DNA from: Spirosoma endbachense
GTDB taxonomy: Bacteria > Bacteroidota > Bacteroidia > Cytophagales > Spirosomataceae
Length of the DNA: 64,000 nucleotides
Direction of reading: 5' to 3'
Assembly (NCBI RefSeq): GCF_010233585.1
Contig: NZ_CP045997.1
Location: 310,001-374,000, forward strand
The notes below the pieces were generated by a model, which searched no databases, had not been told where the DNA came from, and saw only the letters and a program-made list of their open reading frames with translations. The position numbers and the translations under genes are program-made. Of this stretch, positions 34,647-43,661 are shown piece by piece; position 1 is the first letter of the stretch; the number at the start of each line of letters is the position of its first letter.

Positions 34647-35849
34647 ATGCCTCCCTATCTGACACCAGTCAAGCCCGTACGACGAATCCGCTTCCTTATC
34701 TTCCTGAAAGATGTGCTGATTTTGTCCCTTACTACCTTCGGCGGGCCGCAGGTGCACCTGGCGATGTTGTATGAACGCTTTGTGCAGAAACGACGGTATC
34801 TGACGGAAACTGAACTAATGGAGCTGAATGCCCTCTGTCAGATTCTGCCAGGGCCAACCTCTACACAAACCATTACGGCTGTTGGGTTTAAAATTGGTGG
34901 CCCAAATTTAGCCTATGTTACCCTGCTGATCTGGATATTGCCCGCTGTCAGCATTATGACAGCCGTTGGCATGGGTATTAACTACCTCGAACAACACCAT
35001 CTTTCGTTACGATTTGCCCGCTATATACAGCCAATGGCCGTTGGCTTTCTGATCGTGGCGGGGTATCGCATTGGCCAGAAAGTGATCAAAGATAAAGTCA
35101 GTCTGGCACTTGCCATTACTGCCGCACTGGTCGCTTATGTTTTCCGGTCGCCGGTTATGACACCGATTGTTATTGTGGCTGGTGGTTTAGTAACCGCACT
35201 GACCTACGAAAAGCAGGAGCGAATGGAAAAAAAACCTCTCAAAGTACAGTGGGCTAATTTTTTCCTGTGGCTGGGTGTACTGATCGGCGCGGCTGGTCTT
35301 GGTGCAGTTACGCAATCGCTGCCCGTTCGTTTGTTCGAGAATTTTTACCGAAACGGCAGTCTGGTCTTTGGCGGTGGGCAAGTCTTGACACCGATGCTTT
35401 ACAATGAGTTTGTCGCGTTTAAGCACTACCTCACCCGCGAAGAGTTTCTGTCTGGATTAGGGTTGGTTCAGGCGTTGCCGGGTCCTGTGTTTTCGTTTGC
35501 TTCCTACATTGGTGCATTATCCATGCGTGATGCCGGATTTAGCGGCCAGTTGTGGGGGAGCTGCGTGTCGACAGCCGGGATTTTCCTTCCCGGAACATTT
35601 CTAATATTCTTCGTTTACCGCTTCTGGGAGCAGCTGAAACGCTACCGTGTTGTCAGGGCTTCGCTGGATGGCGTCAATGCCGCCAGTACGGGTTTAACAG
35701 CGGCAGCGGCTATTGTTCTTTTTCAACCCATGGCGCCCCACTGGCCATCTGTCGTTGTTGTGCTGATAACAATGGGCGTTTTGCTCTATACCCGAATTCC
35801 TCCCTTTATCGTCGTTGTTGGTGGCTTGATGGCCGGTATTGTTTTATAG
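34647..35849 (+). CDS. chrA: Chromate transporter (CHR family, two-domain)
   Basis: The 400-residue membrane protein is a duplicated CHR protein. The first half has LSLTTFGGPQVHLAMLYERFV and LCQILPGPTSTQ; the second repeats this as GSLVFGGGQVLTPMLYNEFV and LVQALPGPVFSF. The FGGxQ and QxLPGP motifs are family signatures. ChrA exports chromate by coupling to proton movement; in genomes without metal stress it may move other oxyanions such as sulfate. The orientation is tail-to-tail with the PQQ dehydrogenase. No chromate regulator is nearby. The two halves are fused in one chain, as in most long-form ChrA. Confidence 0.92.
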   Translation: MPPYLTPVKPVRRIRFLIFLKDVLILSLTTFGGPQVHLAMLYERFVQKRRYLTETELMELNALCQILPGPTSTQTITAVGFKIGGPNLAYVTLLIWILPAVSIMTAVGMGINYLEQHHLSLRFARYIQPMAVGFLIVAGYRIGQKVIKDKVSLALAITAALVAYVFRSPVMTPIVIVAGGLVTALTYEKQERMEKKPLKVQWANFFLWLGVLIGAAGLGAVTQSLPVRLFENFYRNGSLVFGGGQVLTPMLYNEFVAFKHYLTREEFLSGLGLVQALPGPVFSFASYIGALSMRDAGFSGQLWGSCVSTAGIFLPGTFLIFFVYRFWEQLKRYRVVRASLDGVNAASTGLTAAAAIVLFQPMAPHWPSVVVVLITMGVLLYTRIPPFIVVVGGLMAGIVL

Positions 35850-35880
35850 CACAAGCCGGGCAATTGCTATCAGACAATTG

Positions 35881-38871
35881 TCATTGGCTAAGCTTCAATT
35901 TCGCGTTGGTACCAACAAGCAGTTTAATTCCGCTACTAAAGGTTACTTTCGAGGCAGATGCCGTAATCTGGTTCGGAATACTAACAATGTGGTTCAATTG
36001 CACAGCATCCGTGCTGTTTGGAATCCGGTTGCATGACCAGACCGTAGGGTCGTTCCAGTTACCAGTCTTTAGGGTGAACATGGTACAGACACCGGTGTTA
36101 ATGGTCACGGTAGTAGACGCCGTTAAACTGCCGGGATCAGTTGCCACAATAGTGAACACATAAGTGTTTGCCGCTGTTGCAGTACCGCTTAAGACACGTG
36201 TTGTTTCATTGAACGTTAGCCACGCTGGCAGGTTGATGGCACTATAGGCCAGCGTTTGACTTTCGGGGTCTGTAAAAGCAGCTACTGTATAACTAAAAGG
36301 CTGATTCGGCAGAATTGTCTGAACAATCTGGCTAGGAGCAGTGGGCGGTAAGTTTGGAATAGCACTGACCTCAACTCCACCATTCCAGGTATTCCCCACG
36401 CGAGTGTAGACCCGGAAATAGTATTGAACTAACGGATTCAAATTGGTTACCGTTACGCTGGTTCCTGTGCCCCGATAAACTACTTTTCCTCCTTCAATTG
36501 GTGAACCGTTGCCCGTAAAACTGGCAACCGCCGTATACGATGTTCCATTGGGCACGTCGGTAAATCCAGTCCCTTCCCTGGCGGCAACCAGTATCTCATC
36601 AAATAAAAGTTCAGGGTTTATCCAGCTTACCTGAACAGCACTAAGCTGACGAGTTGCTGTTACATGAGTTACTAATGAACTGGCTGAATTGCAATCGGGA
36701 TACAGCGTAACCGATTGAGTGGCCGTTAACCCGCCATTATCGGTTACTTTCACTGAAAGCAGGTAAGAATAGGTTTCATTGGGGCTACACCCTACCGGCG
36801 AAACCGTTATAACCGGGCTTGAGCCAGTAAGAATAGGTTCTGGATGCGTGTGATTATTATGCTGGAGCTTCACCTGCCATTCATACGTTAGGCCGCTGAG
36901 ATCCGTATCGGTAACATTCGCCTGAACCGTGTAGGACGTGGGTTGACTCATCGTGTACAACGTGCCAGGGGCTGGGTTCGTGATTTGAACTGCCGGGGGG
37001 GTATTATTCACCGATATAATGATCACTTTGGGAATTGACTGTTGCCCCTGATTATCAGTAACAGTCAAGCTGACAGTGAACTTCTGCACTGCTGTGTTCG
37101 AAAAGACATGAGTGGGGTTGGCAACTGTTGACGTTGTTCCATCACCAAAATTCCACAAATACGTTAGCGGTAAACCTTCCGGATCGACGGAGTTTGACCC
37201 CGTAAACTGAACGTTGAGGGGAGATGGCCCGTAAGTTACGTTTGAGGATGCGCTGGCTACGGGTGGTTGATTCCCTCCATAACTAATTCGCGATATTGTT
37301 CCCAGAATCTGGACATAATAAATGGAACCATCGCGTGGGTTCATCTTCATATCCACGATACCCGTTTCAAAACTATAGGGTGCAAAGTCTCTCACTTCAT
37401 GAATTTTATGGTCGCCTTCATCATGTAATTCCAGATTTTTGATCCAACCCATGCTATGGTCGGTCAGGAAGTACGTGTTTTTATAGTCAGCCGGAAATTG
37501 GTTGCCCGTATAATACACACCACCTATCGCACAATACCCATAAAACGATGTTCCGGCAGGGGCACCGGTTGTTCCAATTATCCGCGTAATGGGTGTTGTT
37601 CCGTTAAAAGCAGGAACCCGAGTTATGGCATTAGGACCATGACTGTAATCCAGGGCCGGACGGGAGTGGGTAAAGCGACGAAGGGCAGGATTCGGATCAT
37701 CGATGAATGACGTAGGCTGAACACAAAGGCTTTCAAACGTTGGCTGACCAGGTTCATCGAGATTAGGAACGTTGGTCCCGTTATAGGATATCGTTGGTTC
37801 CAGCCCTTCATAGACCGGCCAGCCGCAGTTAAGCCCGGCCTTATCAACTATATGGAAATCTTCGATTTTATACCAGCCTACATCGGCTATGAGCAATGTG
37901 CCTGGATTGCCGTCGCTGGCAGTTGTGCTGCCCGTACTATCCTGCAACACCATTCGGTAGGGATTGCGTAAACCTAGTGTCCATACCCGCGATTGTGGAG
38001 AGCGGGGGTTTGCCGGATCGTAGAAGGGATTACTCGATACGCCGTTACCTGTGGCAGGATCAAGGCGTAGAATTTTACCGCACATCGAATTGACCATCTG
38101 CGAACGCATGGCGCCAACATTCTCGTTAGCTCTCATCATGTTGTAATCCAGCGATTCCTGAAAGAAAGTATCACTACGGTTCCCCACATCAACACCTTCA
38201 TGATGACCACCATCACCCGTAGCCAGTAGCAAGGTGCCATCGCGACCGAATAACAGTGTGCCGCCTGCGTGCGATTCGTAGGTGACAGGAACACCGGTTG
38301 TTATTGACTCGCCCAGGAGAACATGCCGACTGTTGTAATCAGTTGTGAGATTACCACCCGAATTTTGAAGGTGATACCGTGTTACACGGCTGATTGTTGC
38401 ATGCCTGTACAGATTAGCAGTGCTACTGTATTGCGGAGTACCATAGTACAATAAGTAATGGAGATCAACTTGATAGAATAAGTAAATCAGGCCATTGGTT
38501 TCATAGTTTGGATCAAAACAAATACTATGCAGGCCGAAATCATTCCAATCACCAACTTCTTCCTGTATATCCAAAACGGGCGTAGCCTGCCGGACATAGG
38601 AGGTTCCATTCCAGGTTGATACCCAAAGCAGTCCTTTTTTTTCCCAAACAAAGAATTGATTGCCAGTACGACTAAAGTTCATCCCGATCGGGGTTGTATA
38701 GTCCTCCTGAACTACATTTTTAGAAAAGCCTGAGGGAAGCTGGGCAAAAAGGCAGGTATTGGTTAATGACAAACCAATGATCAGCGCTAGAAGCCATGAA
38801 AAAGTAGAAAGTTCACGAATAAAACGGTGATAGCCCAATGAGTGTAGCATATAAAAATGTGGAATAGTCAT
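35881..38871 (-). CDS. Secreted PQQ-type sugar dehydrogenase with PKD, Ig-like and C-terminal attachment modules
   Basis: The 996-residue exported protein has an uncleaved-looking long leader (hydrophobic about 24-42, ending LFAQ). Residues about 45-535 form a glucose/sorbosone dehydrogenase beta-propeller: LPSGFSKNVVQEDYTTPIGM, FGLHSICFDPNY, GDGGHHEGVDVGN, RVWTLGLRNPYRMV and DVGWYKIEDFH. A PKD domain follows at about 537-620 (PLTYLWNFGDGTTSTVANPTHVF), then Ig/cadherin-like and fibronectin-like stretches and a putative-Ig repeat around LPPTAPSQIVQTILPNQPFSY. The final 65 residues resemble the tail of the DUF1501 protein. The enzyme would oxidise extracellular sugars using PQQ and pass electrons to the chain; PQQ synthesis genes are not visible here. 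Confidence 0.9.
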   Translation of the reverse strand: MTIPHFYMLHSLGYHRFIRELSTFSWLLALIIGLSLTNTCLFAQLPSGFSKNVVQEDYTTPIGMNFSRTGNQFFVWEKKGLLWVSTWNGTSYVRQATPVLDIQEEVGDWNDFGLHSICFDPNYETNGLIYLFYQVDLHYLLYYGTPQYSSTANLYRHATISRVTRYHLQNSGGNLTTDYNSRHVLLGESITTGVPVTYESHAGGTLLFGRDGTLLLATGDGGHHEGVDVGNRSDTFFQESLDYNMMRANENVGAMRSQMVNSMCGKILRLDPATGNGVSSNPFYDPANPRSPQSRVWTLGLRNPYRMVLQDSTGSTTASDGNPGTLLIADVGWYKIEDFHIVDKAGLNCGWPVYEGLEPTISYNGTNVPNLDEPGQPTFESLCVQPTSFIDDPNPALRRFTHSRPALDYSHGPNAITRVPAFNGTTPITRIIGTTGAPAGTSFYGYCAIGGVYYTGNQFPADYKNTYFLTDHSMGWIKNLELHDEGDHKIHEVRDFAPYSFETGIVDMKMNPRDGSIYYVQILGTISRISYGGNQPPVASASSNVTYGPSPLNVQFTGSNSVDPEGLPLTYLWNFGDGTTSTVANPTHVFSNTAVQKFTVSLTVTDNQGQQSIPKVIIISVNNTPPAVQITNPAPGTLYTMSQPTSYTVQANVTDTDLSGLTYEWQVKLQHNNHTHPEPILTGSSPVITVSPVGCSPNETYSYLLSVKVTDNGGLTATQSVTLYPDCNSASSLVTHVTATRQLSAVQVSWINPELLFDEILVAAREGTGFTDVPNGTSYTAVASFTGNGSPIEGGKVVYRGTGTSVTVTNLNPLVQYYFRVYTRVGNTWNGGVEVSAIPNLPPTAPSQIVQTILPNQPFSYTVAAFTDPESQTLAYSAINLPAWLTFNETTRVLSGTATAANTYVFTIVATDPGSLTASTTVTINTGVCTMFTLKTGNWNDPTVWSCNRIPNSTDAVQLNHIVSIPNQITASASKVTFSSGIKLLVGTNAKLKLSQ

Positions 38872-39403
38872 AAATGAAGCTTATATCCTGCGTATTGACA
38901 GCAAGAAATGTATAAGTTCATACTAATATTATGGCATTTACCGACCTGGTAGAATGGAGTGTGTAACTTTAATGCAGGATGAGTCGTAGCGGTAGCAGCC
39001 CAGGCCACAGTTAGAAAGTTGGCGTTCTTAGGTTGTCAAGCCGAGTCTTATTTGCCTGGCGGGACTTTGTTTCTAGGCTGTTTAATTGAAAGCGTTTGGT
39101 GAAAGAGCCAGTAAAGAGTTGTTCCATTTTTGCGAAAAGTTAAGGGATAAAGCAACTATTTTATGAAGTAAGTTAAAAAAATATAAAAAACAAATGAAAT
39201 TCAATAAGTAAGAGGATCGTATTTTTAGTAAATGACAACTAATGGGTTTCCCATATACTTATGTTGGTATTTTATTTTGGATTTTTACAAACCTTTCATG
39301 GAGTAATTCCAGTCCAGCGCTTTGTACACAATGAAACCCAGAAAAGATTGCCAGATACCGCGACCAATATAATTTCAAGTTGAATCAAATCAACAAACTA
39401 GCC
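38872..39403. other. AT-rich spacer without genes
   Basis: This 532-bp interval lies upstream of the dehydrogenase (minus strand) and downstream of the phzF gene. I see no open frame of interest, no strong hairpin and no perfect promoter element. Confidence 0.4.
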
Positions 39404-40321
39404 CTAAAAATACCAGACTCCTTCTGAAATTAATTTATTTTTTCCACCAACATTAATTTCAAAATGACCATCCTGTACGTTTCCATTGAGATATAAATAG
39501 GATTTCCTGCCCATTTGAAAACCCTGCTCTACAGTCACATTAATTTCTGCGCCCTCATGGGTTAACAGATAGGCAAGAAAACACCCATTTGCACTTCCCG
39601 TAGCAGCGTCTTCGGATAGTTTGTTATTTTCAATTAAGAGCATTCTCGTATTATATGAATTGCCGGTTTCATACGCTTCTTTTGTAAAGAAAAACAACGA
39701 AGTTGAATGGCCAGTTTTGCTATTCGTCCTGTACTTATTTTTTGATATCAGGAAATCTTTAAATGCCTGATAAGTAAGGTCGAGGCTTTCCATGGCTGCC
39801 AAATTTTTAAGCGGGACTAAAATGTAAGGGAGCCCCGTACTAATTTCCTGAATGGGAAGCAAAAGGTCTAAGCTAGAGAGTTCAATATCAAGCCCTTCTG
39901 CAATCTCCTGGTGAGTAAATGTATCTCTGAATTCAGGCTGAGCCTGTCGCATATAGACGATGCTTTCGTCGAGATTATTGGGTTCAGGAATTGAAATTTC
40001 CAGATCACAATGAGCTAATTCTAACGTTAGTTTTGGTGTTCTGGTAGCTAGTAGAAATTTCGAAATAACATAGCTGGTTCCTATTGAAGGATGACCCGCA
40101 AACGGAACTTCATGGTCAGGCGTAAATATCCTGACTGCAAATCGACTATCATTTTTATTTTCTTTGATAAAAGTGGTTTCTGCAAAGTTTATCTCTTTGG
40201 CAATTTGCTGCATTTGTTTTTCAGATAACCGATTCTCCAGGTCCAGGAAAACAGCTAACTGATTTCCTTCGTATTTATTGGAAGCAAAAACATCGACTAT
40301 ATAGTAATTAATTCGTTCCAT
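39404..40321 (-). CDS. PhzF family isomerase/epimerase
   Basis: The 305-residue protein has the diaminopimelate-epimerase-like fold of the PhzF family: IVDVFASNKYEGNQLAVF at the start, catalytic Glu in INFAETTFI (E48), PFAGHPSIGTSYV and EDAATGSANGCFLAYLL. PhzF of Pseudomonas isomerises a phenazine precursor, but most homologues have unknown substrates, and there are no phenazine genes here. It is directly downstream (35 bp) of an ArsR-type regulator gene on the same strand, so expression is probably controlled by that protein. The gene is AT-rich compared with neighbouring dehydrogenase and membrane genes. Confidence 0.92.
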   Translation of the reverse strand: MERINYYIVDVFASNKYEGNQLAVFLDLENRLSEKQMQQIAKEINFAETTFIKENKNDSRFAVRIFTPDHEVPFAGHPSIGTSYVISKFLLATRTPKLTLELAHCDLEISIPEPNNLDESIVYMRQAQPEFRDTFTHQEIAEGLDIELSSLDLLLPIQEISTGLPYILVPLKNLAAMESLDLTYQAFKDFLISKNKYRTNSKTGHSTSLFFFTKEAYETGNSYNTRMLLIENNKLSEDAATGSANGCFLAYLLTHEGAEINVTVEQGFQMGRKSYLYLNGNVQDGHFEINVGGKNKLISEGVWYF

Positions 40322-40356
40322 GTATGGTGAAATTATTGATGTAAAAGTGTTAAAAA

Positions 40357-40659
40357 TTATAATTCTAAAACTAGTTGGGTAAGATAGGCTTTAATATTTT
40401 TTTCATCTCTTCGATAATAGGTCCACTTGCCGTGCCTTGTTGGAATGACAAGTCCAGCCTCCTGCAACACCGATAAATAATGCGAAATGGTTGACTGCGA
40501 TAGGCCTGTCTTTAGCTGAATATTTTTCACACAGACGCCATCATCAAACCCCTCCACCTCAACATGAGGGGGGAAATTAGCCGCTGGTTCTTTAAGCCAC
40601 TTCATAATTTCTAACCTGACATTGTTAGAAAGGGCTGCATTCACTTTCAGAATATCCAT
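40357..40659 (-). CDS. ArsR family helix-turn-helix regulator
   Basis: The 100-residue winged helix protein contains NVRLEIMKWLKEPAANF, a DNA-recognition segment LSQSTISHYLSVLQEAGLV and wing RHGKWTYYRRDEKNIKAYL. The recognition region fits the ArsR family, and no metal-binding Cys pair of the classic CxC type is visible, so the signal may not be a metal. It precedes phzF in an operon, and a palindrome lies just upstream of its ATG. Confidence 0.9.
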   Translation of the reverse strand: MDILKVNAALSNNVRLEIMKWLKEPAANFPPHVEVEGFDDGVCVKNIQLKTGLSQSTISHYLSVLQEAGLVIPTRHGKWTYYRRDEKNIKAYLTQLVLEL

Positions 40660-40666
40660 ACTGCAA

Positions 40667-40680
40667 ATATAGATCTATAT
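40667..40680. promoter_or_regulatory. Palindrome before the ArsR gene
   Basis: ATATAGATCTATAT is a perfect 14-bp palindrome 8 bp upstream of the ArsR ATG (40659, minus strand), with two TCGA words just beyond. It is a natural autoregulatory site for the ArsR dimer; binding is inference. Confidence 0.5.
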
Positions 40681-40736
40681 ATCGAGAATTATCGAAATGT
40701 TTAGGCATTGTTAAAACCATTTGCAAGTATTAAAGC

Positions 40737-40776
40737 AAAAACGCTCGCTTACAGTTTGAGGTAAGCGAGCGTTTTT
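40737..40776 (-). terminator. Intrinsic terminator for the minus-strand coil-membrane gene
   Basis: AAAAACGCTCGCTTAC (40737-40752) pairs perfectly with GTAAGCGAGCGTTTTT (40761-40776) around 8 bases. It begins 17 bp past the stop of the 461-residue protein and has T-runs on both strands, so it can end transcription from either side. Confidence 0.85.
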
Positions 40777-40793
40777 AAGCTTTTTATGTAGGT

Positions 40794-42179
40794 CTACATG
40801 TCATCCGACAGAAACTTCCGGATTGTTTGATAGGGCCGTAATCCCTGCGTTTTACCGTTGGTATTTTTATCCGGATTGGCACCATTTGGGCGTGGTTCGC
40901 CGGGCCGATTACTGCCATTGACCCGGTTGCCATTCTGAAGTGAAAGCATCTCCTTGCGAAGTTGCCGCTGTTCTTCGTCGCTCAAACCCGTACGGGTCGC
41001 TTCGCCCTGTCCATACCCATCGTTAAAGTTGCTGATGCGACTATCAGTCTGGGCTAGTTTCAATTCAGCCAGTAGCTCGTTCAGTTCATCAGCGGCCGAC
41101 TGGCGTTTTTCTTTTAATTCGTCAAGAATTGGTAGCAGATCCAGATTGTGTTGAAGCACGTTCTGTTGTGTCCGTTGTTCGGCCAGTTGCGCATCCAGGG
41201 GCGCTATTTCCTGATTTAGTCGTTTGATTCGTCGACGTAGTTTCCATAGCTTAACATCGGCTTGTAGCCATCGGAACCAGAAAGCAGCTAGTACCGGCAA
41301 CGCGATACCCAGGCAAACAGCACCGGCCAGCGCAAACAGAATTCCGCTTAAAACGAATGATAACAATGCCCACGGGCTATTGACAAGCGCCAGATTCAAT
41401 TCGCTCGATTCACTTAATTGCTGCTCAATTTTACTCAGTGTCGACGGACTGAGCGTCTGCGTAGCGGCTGTGGGATCGGTATTTAGCTGAAGCTGACGAA
41501 CCGATTTATTAATGGCTGCTTTGAGTTGGTCTGTGCGATAGGCTTCATAACGGAACCAACCTAGTACGGCAAGCGTCAGCACTGAAAAGAGAGCCAGTGC
41601 AATTTTGAAACGCTCGTATTTGCCCCGATTTTTCTCTGGGTTTTCCTGGTATGGCTTTTCGATCAGTCGGTCGTAAGCAGGTTTTAGCAGAATCGATACC
41701 ATGGCCAGACCAACTGCAAATGCCCAGGCTTCGTTGGTATTGCGAATGTTTAGCGCGTAGGCCACAATCTCATGCGAAATAATCAGATCACCCGCCAAAA
41801 AGGAAATTCCGGCAACCAGAAACAAGAGACCTGCTAACAGTGAATAGTCGGGAGCTGCTTTCGTTCGGCGTTCGCGGAGGTTGTCGCGGTCCGCTTCCAG
41901 CGCCAGCCGGTCGGATTCGCGTTGTTTAACCTGCTTGTCCAGGCGTTCAACCTGAAGGGCGTGGTTTTGCAATTCGGCATAAGCCGTACGACGGGCTTCG
42001 ATTGCATCCGCCAACTGACGGTCAGAATCCGTTACTTCCGTTCGCTTTTCCTGAATTCGATCCTGAAGCCAGTCTGTATTGACCTGACTTGACAGATATC
42101 CTTCGTATGTTTCCCGGTTAACACCTTCAACACCACTTGTATAGCCATGCTGAAAGTCGGGATTGTTTGTTGGTTCCAT
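40794..42179 (-). CDS. Uncharacterised coil-membrane-coil protein (461 aa)
   Basis: I do not recognise this protein. It has a long N-terminal coiled coil (about 36-108, rich in E/R/Q/L), membrane helices at about 113-134, 151-165, 192-209 and 269-303 (the last possibly two), a loop of about 60 residues between the third and fourth, a second coiled coil (about 310-378), and a C-terminal tail rich in Asn, Gly and Arg. The motif F-x-x-G-Y-x-x-G appears twice: FQHGYTSG at 9-16 and FNDGYGQG at 385-392. The neighbouring 357-residue protein has the same coil-membrane-coil order, though I see no clear sequence identity. It is the last gene before a terminator. The architecture suggests a membrane scaffold, stress- or envelope-associated assembly; no enzymatic motif is visible. 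Confidence 0.85.
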   Translation of the reverse strand: MEPTNNPDFQHGYTSGVEGVNRETYEGYLSSQVNTDWLQDRIQEKRTEVTDSDRQLADAIEARRTAYAELQNHALQVERLDKQVKQRESDRLALEADRDNLRERRTKAAPDYSLLAGLLFLVAGISFLAGDLIISHEIVAYALNIRNTNEAWAFAVGLAMVSILLKPAYDRLIEKPYQENPEKNRGKYERFKIALALFSVLTLAVLGWFRYEAYRTDQLKAAINKSVRQLQLNTDPTAATQTLSPSTLSKIEQQLSESSELNLALVNSPWALLSFVLSGILFALAGAVCLGIALPVLAAFWFRWLQADVKLWKLRRRIKRLNQEIAPLDAQLAEQRTQQNVLQHNLDLLPILDELKEKRQSAADELNELLAELKLAQTDSRISNFNDGYGQGEATRTGLSDEEQRQLRKEMLSLQNGNRVNGSNRPGEPRPNGANPDKNTNGKTQGLRPYQTIRKFLSDDM

Positions 42180-42199
42180 AAATAAGTAAGATAATAAAC

Positions 42200-42283
42200 T
42201 ATGAATGATGATTTTAGCGCACTAGGTATGAGTTAAGTATTGAATAGAAATTAAGTATCATAAGTCATTATTCATCATTCATA
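42200..42283. repeat. Inverted repeat between the two coil-membrane genes
   Basis: TATGAATGATGA (42200-42211) pairs with TCATCATTCATA (42272-42283), with further partial pairing inside (GAGTTAAGTAT/TAAGTATCATAAG). It occupies most of the 99-bp spacer and overlaps the last bases of the upstream gene. It is of the same ATGAATGA-rich type as the elements at 10265, 48631 and 49254. Confidence 0.6.
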
Positions 42284-43352
42284 ATTCGTTAAACATTGAT
42301 TCCCGCTGTTGCTCTGAGAGCCTGTTGCGGATACTGCGAGCGAGTTCATACTCGCTCATAAATAGATTAACAAGCTGATCGCGCCTGGTGTTCAATCTGG
42401 CCAGATCAGTTTCCAAAGTAGTCAGGGCTGTAACAACGGGCCATTTTTGCGTTCGGATGCTATCAATCTCCTGATCAAGCCGTTCGATCTCGGCTTCCCA
42501 AACGGGCAAATTCTGTTGTTTGTCAACTAACAACTGGCGATTTGCCTGACTAATACTGATTCCATTTTGTAGAAGGGTTACTGTGCTAAAAAGCAGTTTC
42601 CCCGCTAGTAGAAATAGGAAAAATACAAAAATAAATAAGGCTCCCGCCTGCCATACGGTCTGTGTTTTCAGGGCTTGCGACAGTACAAATACCGACGTTG
42701 CCAGCGGTAATCCTATTTCTTCAATCACCCGTCGACTGGTCAGGAGTGTACTTTCCTCATAAAAAAACGATGTGCGACCGAATAAATTGAACATACCTGC
42801 CAGAAACACGCCAATAGAAATCCAGTGATTTGGATAGGCTGGCTCCAGGGTTTCGTCAATCAGGTAAAATGTTCCAATGCTCATACCGATTGCCAGCATA
42901 AGGCTTACTGTCGTTCGAAGCAGGCCGTTGGGTGTAGATTGACGGTCACTTACACTTTTTAGTTGGTCTTGCAGCACCAGAATGCGATTTTCACGCTGCC
43001 CAATCAGCAAATTTAATTCGCCAATTTTTTCGATGTATTGGTTGCGTTGTTTATCGAGCGGAATTGCCTGCTGCTCGAAATGTGCCCGGATTTCGGCGAC
43101 TTTCTCCGTAGGCTGAGCATCGGCCAACCCGAATAATACGCCTTCATCACGCAATGATTCTTCGCTGGTGAGCCAATAGGGTAATGGCTCATTGGAGATG
43201 AATAGGGGAGGTGTTTTATACAGAGTCGCCTGAATTTCAGGCTGGCTCAGTAATTCAGGTACATTAGGTTTCTTGATAACAGGTACAGCAACCGGGCGGG
43301 CTGGCGCTGGGATGGGCACAAAAAGCGAGCGAAGGCGTTTGATAAACGTCAT
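42279..43352 (-). CDS. Uncharacterised coil-membrane-coil protein (357 aa)
   Basis: Not recognised. A basic, proline-rich N-terminus (PIPAPARPVAVPV) is followed by a coiled coil (about 84-138), four hydrophobic segments (about 146-165, 177-192, 212-228 and 236-258), and a second coiled coil (about 265-330). The order mirrors the downstream 461-residue protein, so the two likely form one complex or arose by duplication followed by strong divergence. No catalytic motif is visible. It lies 309 bp downstream of the 254-residue gene on the same strand and 99 bp upstream of the 461-residue gene, with an inverted repeat between. Confidence 0.85.
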   Translation of the reverse strand: MTFIKRLRSLFVPIPAPARPVAVPVIKKPNVPELLSQPEIQATLYKTPPLFISNEPLPYWLTSEESLRDEGVLFGLADAQPTEKVAEIRAHFEQQAIPLDKQRNQYIEKIGELNLLIGQRENRILVLQDQLKSVSDRQSTPNGLLRTTVSLMLAIGMSIGTFYLIDETLEPAYPNHWISIGVFLAGMFNLFGRTSFFYEESTLLTSRRVIEEIGLPLATSVFVLSQALKTQTVWQAGALFIFVFFLFLLAGKLLFSTVTLLQNGISISQANRQLLVDKQQNLPVWEAEIERLDQEIDSIRTQKWPVVTALTTLETDLARLNTRRDQLVNLFMSEYELARSIRNRLSEQQRESMFNEL

Positions 43353-43661
43353 TAGTCAAACCCAAAAATGGGTTGGTGGGTACAATGGGTACTAGTGAAA
43401 CGGTGGTAAATACGCGAATAGTGCCCCAATAATACAAATATCAATCAATTATACACACCGAAGAATGATGAGCGGAATGCCGATAAATCGCCTGTTGACA
43501 TCTATTCTGGAATTAACTCCCAGCTAGAACGATAAACGGTCTCCTTGGTAATTTACTAGAATAGGAATTTGGATAACTGGCAACTGTTCACACTATCTGG
43601 TTTGCTCAACGAGATAGAAGACCATCCTTCCAACGGGTGCCGGGAATAGGTAATTAGCCAG
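43353..43661. other. Spacer upstream of the 357-aa gene
   Basis: A 309-bp interval with no credible open frame. It should contain the promoter of the coil-membrane pair on the minus strand; I see no perfect TAnnTTTG there. Confidence 0.35.

Noticed and set aside
35881..38871. Type IX secretion C-terminal domain on the dehydrogenase
   Set aside because: The tail lacks the usual Gly-rich CTD pattern and ends in a different module that also ends the DUF1501 protein.
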